Part shown: in pieces, positions 23,821 to 30,155 of the stretch
How the letters are laid out: each line of letters begins with the position of its first letter
Numbering within the stretch: position 1 is the first letter of the stretch
IMG/VR virus record: IMGVR_UViG_3300045282_000110
Coordinates: 1 to 41,004 of that record
Length of the DNA: 41,004 nt
Reading direction: 5' to 3' (one strand)
From: a virus
Program-made: the position numbers and the translations under genes
Notes under the pieces: model-generated
What the model saw: the letters and a program-made list of their open reading frames with translations, nothing else
Database searches by the model: none
What the model was told of the DNA's origin: nothing

Positions 23821-24031
23821 CTACGCATCGTGCACCGATCCATCAGGAGACCTCATGACGCCTATGCCTCCCGGACGCGCGCTCGGAGTCGCCGAACTCC
23901 TGCGCCACTACACGCCCGCCCAGGTCGCGGCGATGCTGTCGAAGGCAGACAAGGGCGACATCGACGGCGCGCTCCGGATCGCGCTCAACGAAAAACCGCT
24001 CAACGAGAAGCCGCCGGAGTCGTCTGCGTGA
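23805..24031 (+). repeat. Pair of 16-bp direct repeats at gene ends
   Basis: GGAGTCGTCTGCGTGA ends the methyltransferase gene (23805-23820) and also ends the next small gene (24016-24031). Both copies are followed at a similar distance by CATCGTGC. The shared ends give both proteins the same ESSA tail. A local duplication or recombination event that brought in the intervening 211-bp gene segment is the simplest reading. Confidence 0.7.
23855..24031 (+). CDS. Small helical protein (58 aa)
   Basis: ATG 23855 has CAGGAGA at good spacing. The product is mostly helical (VAELLRHYTPAQVAAMLSKA, then DIDGALRIALNEKP) with two consecutive copies of LNEKP. The tail PPESSA matches the end of the preceding methyltransferase through a DNA repeat. 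The stop shares a base with the next ATG. Confidence 0.55.
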   Translation: MTPMPPGRALGVAELLRHYTPAQVAAMLSKADKGDIDGALRIALNEKPLNEKPPESSA

Positions 24032-24390
24032 TGTTTCATCGTGCGCATATCTTATACCGCCATCTCGACGCCTCGTCTTGTTTGGCTCTACCACAGCGTT
24101 TGACGGCTACTTGTCGCATACGAACGGGAACTGGCGCAAACCCGCGAAACCCGTGGATTGCAGCCACTTTGGGAGCGGCGCGGCGTCGCATATGGAGCCG
24201 ATATGCACCCCTGATCGTTGCAATATCTTCTACCGAGGCGTCGGCTGAGCCGAACGAGTCGCCGTGCGTGACCTGCGACGGAGAGGGCATGGTCGCGCAC
24301 TGCTGCGAGCAGCGGATCGGGCCGTACCGCTGGAAGTGCTGCGGCGATCCGATCCTCGCCCCATGCCCGGACTGCGACGGCGCGTCGTGA
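24031..24390 (+). CDS. Protein with C-terminal Cys-rich zinc region, start uncertain
   Basis: 119 aa if read from ATG 24031. The last 45 residues are convincing: CVTCDGEGMVAHCCEQRIG, KCCGD and CPDC form a DnaJ-like or rubredoxin-like zinc arrangement, and the stop overlaps the next GTG. The first 70 residues fall in a stretch of different base composition (24032-24240), with motifs that look regulatory, and may not be translated. A shorter start within 24240-24280 is possible but has no ATG. Confidence 0.45.
   Translation: MFHRAHILYRHLDASSCLALPQRLTATCRIRTGTGANPRNPWIAATLGAARRRIWSRYAPLIVAISSTEASAEPNESPCVTCDGEGMVAHCCEQRIGPYRWKCCGDPILAPCPDCDGAS
24041..24208. other. Iterated GCATAY motif in an AT-richer island
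   Basis: GTGCGCATAT (24041-24050), GTCGCATACG (24113-24122), GTCGCATATG (24185-24194) and, inverted, CGATATGCAC (24199-24208). The last two form a GCATAT/ATATGC stem with a seven-base gap. The first three copies are exactly 72 bases apart. Regularly spaced repeats in a low-GC patch suggest protein-binding sites, for instance integrase arm or excisionase sites, or a regulator. The integrase gene is about 1.3 kb away. Confidence 0.45.
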
Positions 24391-25040
24391 GCCGGCCGCT
24401 CCTCCTCGACCTGTTCTCGGGTGCCGGCGGATGCGCGATGGGGTATCACAACGCCGGATTCGACGTCGTCGGCGTCGACATCGTCGACCAGCCACGCTAC
24501 CCGTTCACGTTCATCCAGGCGGACGCGCTCGAGCACCTCCGTACGTCCGACCTGTCGCTCGTCGCCGCGATCCACGCATCGCCACCATGCCAGGCGTTCA
24601 GCCTCGCAACGCTATACCACCCGGCGACCGCCGCGAAGCATCCCAACCTGATCGACGAGACACGGCGCCTGCTCGACGCGTCCGGGTTGCCGTACGTGAT
24701 CGAGAACGTCGAACGCAGCCCTCTCCGCCGTGACCTCGTGCTGTGCGGCGAGATGTTCAACCTCCGCGTGCATCGACACCGCGTGTTCGAACTCGGCCGC
24801 TGGTTCGCGATGCAGCCACACCATCAACCGCACCGACTCGAAGGCGCCGTTCACAACTGCGACGTCCGCGACGGCGTTGCGCGCCTCGTGGCCGGCAACT
24901 ACTCCAACCATCCCGACGCGTCCGACGCGATGGACATCGACTGGATGACGCGGAAGGAACTCGCCCAGGCTATCCCGCCGGCGTACACGTCCTACGTCGG
25001 CGCCGCGCTGATGCAGCACCTGAGGAGCGCCGCCGCGTGA
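24387..25040 (+). CDS. C5-cytosine DNA methyltransferase
   Basis: 217 aa from GTG 24387. Motif I is LLLDLFSGAGGCAMGYHNAG, motif IV SPPCQAFS with nucleophile C68, motif VI ENVERS (106-108), and motifs IX/X follow near the end (IPPAYTSYVGAALMQ). It is clearly shorter than classical C5 enzymes (300-400 aa), with a reduced target-recognition region as in many phage forms. It probably methylates phage DNA against restriction, working beside the MT-A70 gene 570 bases upstream. Confidence 0.9.
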   Translation: MSRPLLLDLFSGAGGCAMGYHNAGFDVVGVDIVDQPRYPFTFIQADALEHLRTSDLSLVAAIHASPPCQAFSLATLYHPATAAKHPNLIDETRRLLDASGLPYVIENVERSPLRRDLVLCGEMFNLRVHRHRVFELGRWFAMQPHHQPHRLEGAVHNCDVRDGVARLVAGNYSNHPDASDAMDIDWMTRKELAQAIPPAYTSYVGAALMQHLRSAAA

Positions 25041-25204
25041 CTGAGCAGCTCGCCCTCTTCGAGCCCACCCCGACCCGGCCGGATAAGCCGCTCGACGAGC
25101 GTCGTGCATGGCTCCACCCAGACGGCTCCTACCGCTCATGGGAGGGCGACCTATTCCCCGGCCTTGAGGAGGATGACGCGACGAAGAAGAAGGAGGCGGC
25201 GTGA
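25037..25204 (+). CDS. Small protein with N-terminal clamp-binding-like motif
   Basis: 55 aa from GTG 25037 overlapping the methyltransferase stop. It opens MTEQLALFEPTPTRPDKPLD. QLALF closely resembles the QL(S/D)LF pentapeptide with which bacterial proteins dock on the DNA polymerase sliding clamp. A later GDLFPGLEE and a Lys-rich tail follow. A phage peptide that targets the host clamp, or tethers a partner to it, is an inference from the motif alone. It overlaps the RuvC-like gene (GTGA). Confidence 0.55.
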   Translation: MTEQLALFEPTPTRPDKPLDERRAWLHPDGSYRSWEGDLFPGLEEDDATKKKEAA

Positions 25205-25725
25205 GCCTTTGCGTCGGCATCGACTTCAACACCAGCCGCGTCGACGTCGCCGCAATCCCGCTCGACCCCGACATCAACGCCGCGCCCGTCTGCCACCACT
25301 TCGACGTCCACCGCCTCGGAGACACAAAGGACAAGCAACGCCCAATCGACTACCAACGCCTACGCCGCAGCCTCCACGACACGATCGAAACGCTCGAGAA
25401 CCTCCTCTACGCCGACGTCGCCACCATCTGGATCGAAGCACCAGCCGGCAAGGTCCACCCAAACCTGTACCGGATGCACGGCGCGCTGCTCGCAAGCTGC
25501 AGCCCCCGCATCCAAACCGGCTCCATCTACCCGATCCAGTGGCGCCAAGCGATCGGCCACACCAGCAAGGACTCGAAAACCGCTGGCCACAGGATCATCC
25601 GCAGCATCTGGCCAACCACCGGCGAGTGGGACGAGCACGAGCTCGACGCGCTCGGCATCGCCACCGCCAGCCGAAACCTCCAATGGCGAGCCGCAGGAAC
25701 CCTCAACGAGAGGCGCACAGGATGA
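25201..25725 (+). CDS. RuvC-like Holliday-junction resolvase/RNase H-fold nuclease
   Basis: 174 aa from GTG 25201. VGIDFNTSRVDVAAI gives D8 at the first strand, ATIWIEAPAG gives E79, and WDEHELDALGIATA supplies the acidic C-terminal pair E147/D149. This is the RuvC order and spacing, and the length is that of bacterial RuvC. It probably resolves branched DNA before packaging. Overlaps on both sides place it in the early operon with the methyltransferases and the replication initiator. Confidence 0.75.
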   Translation: MSLCVGIDFNTSRVDVAAIPLDPDINAAPVCHHFDVHRLGDTKDKQRPIDYQRLRRSLHDTIETLENLLYADVATIWIEAPAGKVHPNLYRMHGALLASCSPRIQTGSIYPIQWRQAIGHTSKDSKTAGHRIIRSIWPTTGEWDEHELDALGIATASRNLQWRAAGTLNERRTG

Positions 25726-25976
25726 GCAACGAGACGTTTTCTCTGGCCGAGATGAAGGTGATCATGAAGGGCTGCATCGACGCGGCCGGCGAACGAGGCG
25801 TCGACGGAGACGAGTTGGATCGATGCGCGCAGTGGGCTCACACCGCTGCACTCGAGACCGCGATGCTGAACCTCGTGCTCATCGGTTCGGTAGGCGTGAC
25901 ATGGCCGGAAGGATCCGAAGAACCGGTGTTCGTGTCGCTCCGACCCTACCGCGAACCAGAGGTATGGGAGCAGTAG
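25722..25976 (+). CDS. Small early protein (84 aa)
   Basis: ATG 25722 lies within the end of the RuvC-like gene (ATGA). It is a mostly helical product (FSLAEMKVIMKGCIDAAGER, then DRCAQWAHTAALETAMLNLV) and ends in a short beta-like stretch (GVTWPEGSEEPVFVSL). There are no motifs of known function. It is directly followed by the next gene without a gap. Confidence 0.6.
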   Translation: MSNETFSLAEMKVIMKGCIDAAGERGVDGDELDRCAQWAHTAALETAMLNLVLIGSVGVTWPEGSEEPVFVSLRPYREPEVWEQ

Positions 25977-26192
25977 ATGCCGCGTCCATCCCGATACGTC
26001 GACCGCAGCACGAAGAAGTTCCGCATGCGAGCTCTCTGCCAAGACTGCGACTGGTCCAGATACGCCTACGGCCTCCGGACCGCACTCTGCACCCTCCAAC
26101 AGCAAGCACGCGAACACGCCTACCTCGACACGCACAAGGTCGACCTGGCGGTATGGGTCAACACGACCTACACGCCCAAGGACCCGCCGTGA
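25977..26192 (+). CDS. Small Cys-pair protein (71 aa)
   Basis: ATG 25977 abuts the previous stop. It has a basic start (MPRPSRYVDRSTKKFRMR), then CQDCDW and a second Cys in TALCTL, with His in EHAYLDTH completing a possible zinc site. The fold would be like short phage zinc-finger proteins that bind nucleic acid. The stop overlaps the replication gene. Confidence 0.6.
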   Translation: MPRPSRYVDRSTKKFRMRALCQDCDWSRYAYGLRTALCTLQQQAREHAYLDTHKVDLAVWVNTTYTPKDPP

Positions 26193-26575
26193 GATCGCCA
26201 CGCATCCGCACCATCAAGCCGGAACTCTGGCAGGACCAGGACCTCCAACTTCTCCCCGTCCACGCTCGGCTCCTGTTCATCGGGCTGCTGTCGAACGCCG
26301 ACGACGAAGGACGCCTCGAAGGGCATCCGGGACTGATCCGAGCCCGCATCTTCCCATGCGACACGGACGTCACGAACCGCCGCATCGAGGGGTGGCTCGA
26401 GGCGCTCGAGGAAGGCAGATTCGTCGCGTTGTACGCCGTCTCAGGCCGGCCCTACATCGAGATCACGAACTGGCTGAAGCACCAGAAAATCAACCGCCCA
26501 ACAGCATCCACAATCCCCGATCCATCACTGAATGGACACGGAGCGATCACTGAGCATTCACTGAGGATTCCGTGA
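26189..26575 (+). CDS. Phage replication initiator / replisome organiser N-terminal-type protein
   Basis: 128 aa from GTG 26189. It follows the pattern of phage replication proteins whose N-terminal winged helix reads RIRTIKPELWQDQDLQLL, ARLLFIGLLSNADDEGRLEG, IRARIFP, WLEALEEGRFVALY and ITNWLKHQKINRP. Only the DNA-binding domain is present, with no C-terminal helicase-recruiting part, so the protein is short. The next ORFs may fill that role. Tandem 11-bp repeats begin inside its last codons and run past the stop, in the way lambda ori lies in gene O. Confidence 0.75.
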   Translation: MRSPRIRTIKPELWQDQDLQLLPVHARLLFIGLLSNADDEGRLEGHPGLIRARIFPCDTDVTNRRIEGWLEALEEGRFVALYAVSGRPYIEITNWLKHQKINRPTASTIPDPSLNGHGAITEHSLRIP

Positions 26576-26601
26576 ACGTTCACGAACCATTCACAACCTC
26601 G
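26514..26601 (+). repeat. Tandem 11-bp iterons, probable replication origin
   Basis: Units of exactly 11 bp start at 26514, 26525, 26536, 26547, 26558, 26569, 26580 and 26591. The best copies are TCACTGAATGG, TCACTGAGCAT and TCACTGAGGAT; weaker ones are TCCCCGATCCA, ACACGGAGCGA, TCCGTGAACGT, TCACGAACCAT and TCACAACCTCG. The core is TCACTGA. The 11-bp phase puts every copy on the same DNA face and is not a multiple of three, so it is not caused by coding. GTGAACGTTCAC (26572-26583) is a perfect palindrome inside the run. Just downstream lie another palindrome (GCCTGCGCAGGC) and a tandem GGGATC tract. Confidence 0.7.
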
Positions 26602-26733
26602 CGCGTAGGCCTGCGCAGGCGCGGATCGGGATCGGGATCTAAGACCAACCCCACCCCCACCCCGCCTTCGCGCGCGCCCGCGCGAAGCGGGCGGCCGGCG
26701 AAGCGCGGTAGCGGGGGGAGGAAAGATGGGTGA
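26572..26733 (+). CDS. Possible small basic ORF over the origin flank
   Basis: 53 aa from GTG 26572 (overlap with the initiator stop) to 26733. It is low-complexity Gly/Ser/Pro/Arg (RRRGSGSGSKTNPTPTPPSR) with a Lys/Arg end. It spans the iterons and the repeat-rich stretch behind them, so the frame may be open only because of base composition. A disordered basic tail peptide is conceivable. If it is not coding, 26576-26725 is simply origin DNA. Confidence 0.3.
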   Translation: MNVHEPFTTSRVGLRRRGSGSGSKTNPTPTPPSRAPARSGRPAKRGSGGRKDG

Positions 26734-27220
26734 AGGGCAGATCCTCGACGAGCTCGTGACGCTCCTCGAGGCGAGATCGTCAACGCCGATCCTGAACCCC
26801 GAAGCGTGGCGGAAAGCAACCCGGGCACGCCTCGAAGCGCAAGGCATCGAAGCGATCACCGAACAACACGCTCGGCTGACCGGTACCCGCGTCGCCACCC
26901 CAAGCCGCGGTGTCGACTATCACGTTCGCCACCTCGACCACGCGATCACCGACGCCGTCAACCTGCTCGGCCGGATCGACGCACAAACGGGACAGCGATC
27001 GCTCAGCGACGAGGACGTGTGGACGATCCTCTGCCAGGACTATCCCCAGGAGATCGCGTCACGAGCCGCGAACATCGCGATGGAAGGCACGTTCCAAATC
27101 CAGTACGGCCATAGCCGGCGCGACAAGGTCGACGATCCATCGTGGAAACGGATCACGCTCGCCGAGTATCTCGCCGCCAACCCCAACGCAGCACCCCCAG
27201 CCACTGAAGAAGCGTCGTGA
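26726..27220 (+). CDS. Replication-region protein, possible partner of the initiator
   Basis: 164 aa with GGGGGAGGAAAG before ATG 26726. The product is mainly helical (EAWRKATRARLEAQGIEAIT, DHAITDAVNLLGRIDA), with no Walker motif or zinc cysteine cluster (a single Cys). Position right after an initiator and origin is where phages put a helicase loader or primosome component. That role is inferred from position only. The stop overlaps the sigma-like gene. Confidence 0.5.
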   Translation: MGEGQILDELVTLLEARSSTPILNPEAWRKATRARLEAQGIEAITEQHARLTGTRVATPSRGVDYHVRHLDHAITDAVNLLGRIDAQTGQRSLSDEDVWTILCQDYPQEIASRAANIAMEGTFQIQYGHSRRDKVDDPSWKRITLAEYLAANPNAAPPATEEAS

Positions 27221-27423
27221 TCACGATCGACGACTTCAACCGCGCCCTCGCCGCGACCTGCACCGAACGACAACGCGTGATCGTGCAGCTCCGCTACATC
27301 CAGCACGAAACGTGGGACACGATCGGCCAGGAACTCAACGTCAACCCCTCCACCGCGCTCCGCGAAGCACGCACCGCGTTCGAACGCATCCGCCGCCACC
27401 TCGAACCAGGAGACGCACCGTGA
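27217..27423 (+). CDS. Sigma-70 region-4-like HTH protein, candidate late regulator
   Basis: 68 aa from GTG 27217. TERQRVIVQLRYIQHETWDT, then IGQELNVNPSTALREARTAF, is the region-4 helix-turn-helix pattern (including the ERxRxVxxLRY start) used by sigma factors and by small phage transcription activators such as ArpU/RinA types. It is the last regulator-like gene before the packaging block, with a hairpin 250 bases downstream, so control of late transcription is a sensible inference. Confidence 0.65.
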   Translation: MITIDDFNRALAATCTERQRVIVQLRYIQHETWDTIGQELNVNPSTALREARTAFERIRRHLEPGDAP

Positions 27424-27641
27424 CCGATCACCTGCTCGCCGCGTACCGCAAACACACCCTCGACGCAGCCGCCACCCGCAACGTCGCACGAGCCCTCCGA
27501 GACAGCATCGACATCATCATCGAACCAGGCAGCCCCGCCGGGAAACGAGCCCTCCGCGGCATCCCCGTCGTCGGAGGATGCTCAGGAACCAGCCCCGGAA
27601 CCGACCCACTCCACGCCCTCCTCGACACCGAACACCCTTGA
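27420..27641 (+). CDS. Small protein at the end of the early operon
   Basis: 73 aa from GTG 27420 overlapping the upstream stop (GTGA). A helical N-terminal half (HLLAAYRKHTLDAAATRNVA) precedes a Gly/Pro-rich tail. It is not recognised. It is followed by the hairpin and intergenic region that separate early and packaging genes. Confidence 0.55.
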   Translation: MTDHLLAAYRKHTLDAAATRNVARALRDSIDIIIEPGSPAGKRALRGIPVVGGCSGTSPGTDPLHALLDTEHP

Positions 27642-27673
27642 GTCCAACCGACCCGTATGCAACAATCCGCACC

Positions 27674-27702
27674 GCCACCCCTGTCTCCAGACACGGGGTG
27701 GC
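27674..27702 (+). terminator. Hairpin ending the early operon
   Basis: GCCACCCC (27674-27681) TGTCT, a CC loop, AGACA, then GGGGTGGC (27695-27702): a 13-bp stem with a single unpaired C. It is followed by TTCCTCGTCCT, a weak T/C-rich tail and not a strong T-tract. It uses the same GCCACCCC/GGGGTGGC core as the hairpin after the capsid gene. It may terminate early transcripts, and a late regulator could allow read-through into terminase. Confidence 0.6.
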
Positions 27703-27876
27703 TTCCTCGTCCTATGCCCTACGGCATCGCTACGTGAACCTCGGACCCCTCCAGACAGGGAAGACATCGTGGCCCAATCAGCCACGATGGAACATCGCAA
27801 TTATCCAGCGGTGTCTGAGTATCACGATCGCCGGGTACTGGGTCGAGTTCCCCGTTCGAAGCCGAAGTCGACCCTG
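27703..27876. other. Structured non-coding leader before the terminase genes (possible packaging site)
   Basis: 174 bases without a convincing gene. They hold a second copy of CTCCAGACA (27749-27757; first copy 27685-27693), a perfect nine-pair hairpin CATCGTGGC/GCCACGATG (27765-27789) and an ATGCCCTACGGC sequence (27714) that recurs at 27877 as a real gene start. A frame from GTG 27769, preceded by AGGGAAG, is open through to 28032 but has low third-position GC before 27877. The position directly upstream of terS is typical for a cos or pac site, but no such site can be proved by eye. Confidence 0.45.
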
Positions 27877-28032
27877 ATGCCCTACGGCGTCGCAAAAACC
27901 CAAGGCGGCGACACCCGCAAGAACGACGCATGGATGGAACGCTGCATCCTCGCCGTGCAAGCCAAAGGCAAGGACAAGGTGACCGCGATCCGGATCTGCA
28001 AAGCCCAGCTAGCCAAGCGAAACACAGGATGA
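27877..28032 (+). CDS. Small basic protein ahead of terminase
   Basis: 51 aa from ATG 27877: MPYGVAKTQGGD, then WMERCILAVQAKGKDKVTAI and RICKAQLAKR. The sequence resembles short proteins that often sit near packaging or portal genes in phage genomes, but I cannot name a function. No ribosome site precedes this ATG. A start at GTG 27769 (87 aa) has one. Its TGA overlaps the terS start (ATGA). Confidence 0.6.
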   Translation: MPYGVAKTQGGDTRKNDAWMERCILAVQAKGKDKVTAIRICKAQLAKRNTG

Positions 28033-28430
28033 GTGGAACGGTTCAAACCCGGACGGATAGACTCCTGAAAGAAACGTGGCAGCCTCGATTCCTGAAGGCA
28101 TACGAGGAACTCGGCACCGTCACGCACGCAGCAACAGCGGCCGGCGTTGCCCGTTCCACCGTGTACCAGGTCGAGAAGAACGATCCGGAGTTCGCGGCAG
28201 CGTTTGAAGAGGCTCGTGAAGCGGCGGCCGATCGTCTCGAGCGAGTAGCGATTCAGCGTGCCGAGGAAACATCCGACACGCTGCTGATCTTCCTTCTGAA
28301 GGCGCTTCGCCCGGAGAAGTATCGCGAGAACGTTCGCGTTGAGCACTCTGGTGCGTTGTCGCTGAACGAGGTGCTGTTCGCCGACGCGTTGCCGGTCGAA
28401 TCGGTTGAGGATGCCGAGGTGGTCACGTAG
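28029..28430 (+). CDS. terS: Terminase small subunit
   Basis: 133 aa from ATG 28029. The HTH DNA-binding part (YEELGTVTHAATAAGVARST, VYQVEKNDPEFAAAF) and the following oligomerisation helices (EEAREAAADRLERVAIQRA) plus a C-terminal LLIFLLKALRPEKYRENV segment are the pattern of small terminase subunits that recognise the phage packaging site. The length is typical. It lies just before the large subunit. Confidence 0.8.
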   Translation: MSGTVQTRTDRLLKETWQPRFLKAYEELGTVTHAATAAGVARSTVYQVEKNDPEFAAAFEEAREAAADRLERVAIQRAEETSDTLLIFLLKALRPEKYRENVRVEHSGALSLNEVLFADALPVESVEDAEVVT

Positions 28431-28462
28431 CCACTGCACTCCTGGATCGATCGGTTGCGGAG

Positions 28463-30145
28463 GTGCAAGGCGAGCTCGTGTGGAGCCGGTATCACTCGCG
28501 GTTGAAGATCGAGGATCGGACGACGGCGAAGCTGATTCCGCTGCACCTGAACCGTGTTCAGCGTCGTCTCCACGCTCGCATCGAAGAGCGCAGGTCTCTC
28601 GGCCGACCAGTTCGGATGATCGTCTTAAAGAGCCGGCGGATGGGCGTCTCGACGCTGATCCAAGGCAGGTTTGCGCATGCGGCGTGCGTGACGCGCACGT
28701 TCCGCGGCGTGACCGGTGCGCACCTCGACGATTCGTCGCAGTATCTGCACGGGATGACGGAGCAGATGGTTGACGAGCTGCCGCCGGCGTTGCGGCCTGA
28801 GAAGCGGACAGGGATCCAGGGGAAGCGGATCGTGTTCCGCCACGGCTCGTCGCTGCGCACGTTCACCGCTGGCGGCAGGGAAGGCGTTGGTCGTGCGACC
28901 GGCGCGAACGCGTTGCATGGTTCCGAGGTGGCGTACTGGCCTGATCCGAAGTCGACGCTGACGGCGCTGCTGCAGATCATCCCTGACGCTCCGAACACGT
29001 GGATCTTCCTCGAGTCGACCGCGAACGGGATCGGCGACGAGTTCCATCAGCGGTGCGAGCAGGCGATGAACCAGCAGGGTGATTACGAGTTTTTCTTCGC
29101 GCCGTGGTTCGAATTCGACGACTACACCCTCGACGACGCTCGTACCGGTGAGATGCTCGGGAAGGCCCCTGAATGGACGCCTCGCGAGCTTTCACTCATC
29201 GCGAGGGGGGTTACCACTCCGCAGCTCGCGTGGCGACGCTGGGCCGTACAGAACCTTTGTGGGGGAGACGCCGCGATCTTCGATCAGGAGTATCCCGACA
29301 GTCCCGAAGTCGCATTCCTCACCTCGGGCCGGCCGTACTTCGCGCACGAACTGCTCGAGCGGTTCCATCCCATCGATACCTCGAGGATCGGCAGCATCGA
29401 GGGGGACCCGATCCGCGGCGGCTCCAGCCTCCGCTTCGAGGAAAACCAGCATGGACCATTGCGGATCTGGCAAGTTCCACGAGTCGGCCGTGAGTACATC
29501 GTGTTCGGAGACGTGGCCGGCAAGGTCACCCTCGACACGCACGACGCGAGGCCGATCGGGAAGAAGGACGACTACTGCGCAGCCAGCGTCGTCGACCGCG
29601 AGACGGGTGAGCAGGTCGCGGCGTATCACGCGCGGATCGATCCTGACCTGTACGGCATCGAGCTCGCCCGTCTCGGCTACCTCTACAAGACGGCGCTGGT
29701 AGCGGTCGAGAACACGGGAGGGTACGGCGTTGCGACGATCGCGACGCTGTACCGCTCGTTGACGTATCCGAACCTGTATACGCACCGGAAACTGGACTCG
29801 TATACGCAGGCGTGGACGGATGAGATCGGGTGGGATACGACGGAGACGACGCGGCCCGTGATGCTGTCGTCGCTGCGCAGCATGCTGCGTGATCATCCGG
29901 AGCGGTTGAAGGATGACGGGTTGAAGCGGGAGATGCGGACATTCGTCGTGCACTCCAACGGCAAGCCGGCAGCCCAGTCGGGGACGCATGACGACAGGGT
30001 GATGTCGCATGCCGGCGCGCTCGAGGTTTGGCGGGAGCATGCTCAGCGGCCGCTGAGGGTGAAGGCGCAGAGGAAGACGGCGCTTCGTGAGTACGCGAGG
30101 GTGGCTGGTTCGATTTCGGAGAGGGCTCCGAGGATCTCGGCATAG
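28463..30145 (+). CDS. terL: Terminase large subunit
   Basis: 560 aa from GTG 28463; no ATG, GTG or TTG lies upstream in the frame, although codons read open back toward the terS stop. The ATPase has a Walker A-type VLKSRRMGVST (about 54-64), a Walker B region ALHGSEVAYW (E155) and the coupling motif LESTANG (183-189). The nuclease domain has IVFGDVAGK (D350), VAVENTGGYG (E416) and THDDRVMSHAG (D510/D511). It powers DNA translocation into the procapsid and cuts the DNA. All key residues are present. Confidence 0.93.
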   Translation: MQGELVWSRYHSRLKIEDRTTAKLIPLHLNRVQRRLHARIEERRSLGRPVRMIVLKSRRMGVSTLIQGRFAHAACVTRTFRGVTGAHLDDSSQYLHGMTEQMVDELPPALRPEKRTGIQGKRIVFRHGSSLRTFTAGGREGVGRATGANALHGSEVAYWPDPKSTLTALLQIIPDAPNTWIFLESTANGIGDEFHQRCEQAMNQQGDYEFFFAPWFEFDDYTLDDARTGEMLGKAPEWTPRELSLIARGVTTPQLAWRRWAVQNLCGGDAAIFDQEYPDSPEVAFLTSGRPYFAHELLERFHPIDTSRIGSIEGDPIRGGSSLRFEENQHGPLRIWQVPRVGREYIVFGDVAGKVTLDTHDARPIGKKDDYCAASVVDRETGEQVAAYHARIDPDLYGIELARLGYLYKTALVAVENTGGYGVATIATLYRSLTYPNLYTHRKLDSYTQAWTDEIGWDTTETTRPVMLSSLRSMLRDHPERLKDDGLKREMRTFVVHSNGKPAAQSGTHDDRVMSHAGALEVWREHAQRPLRVKAQRKTALREYARVAGSISERAPRISA

Positions 30146-30155
30146 GAGGCGGAGG

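Noticed and set aside
23233-25040. Restriction-modification system
   Set aside because: Two methyltransferases are present, but no restriction nuclease is found near them; the HNH protein is 3.4 kb away and in another gene group.
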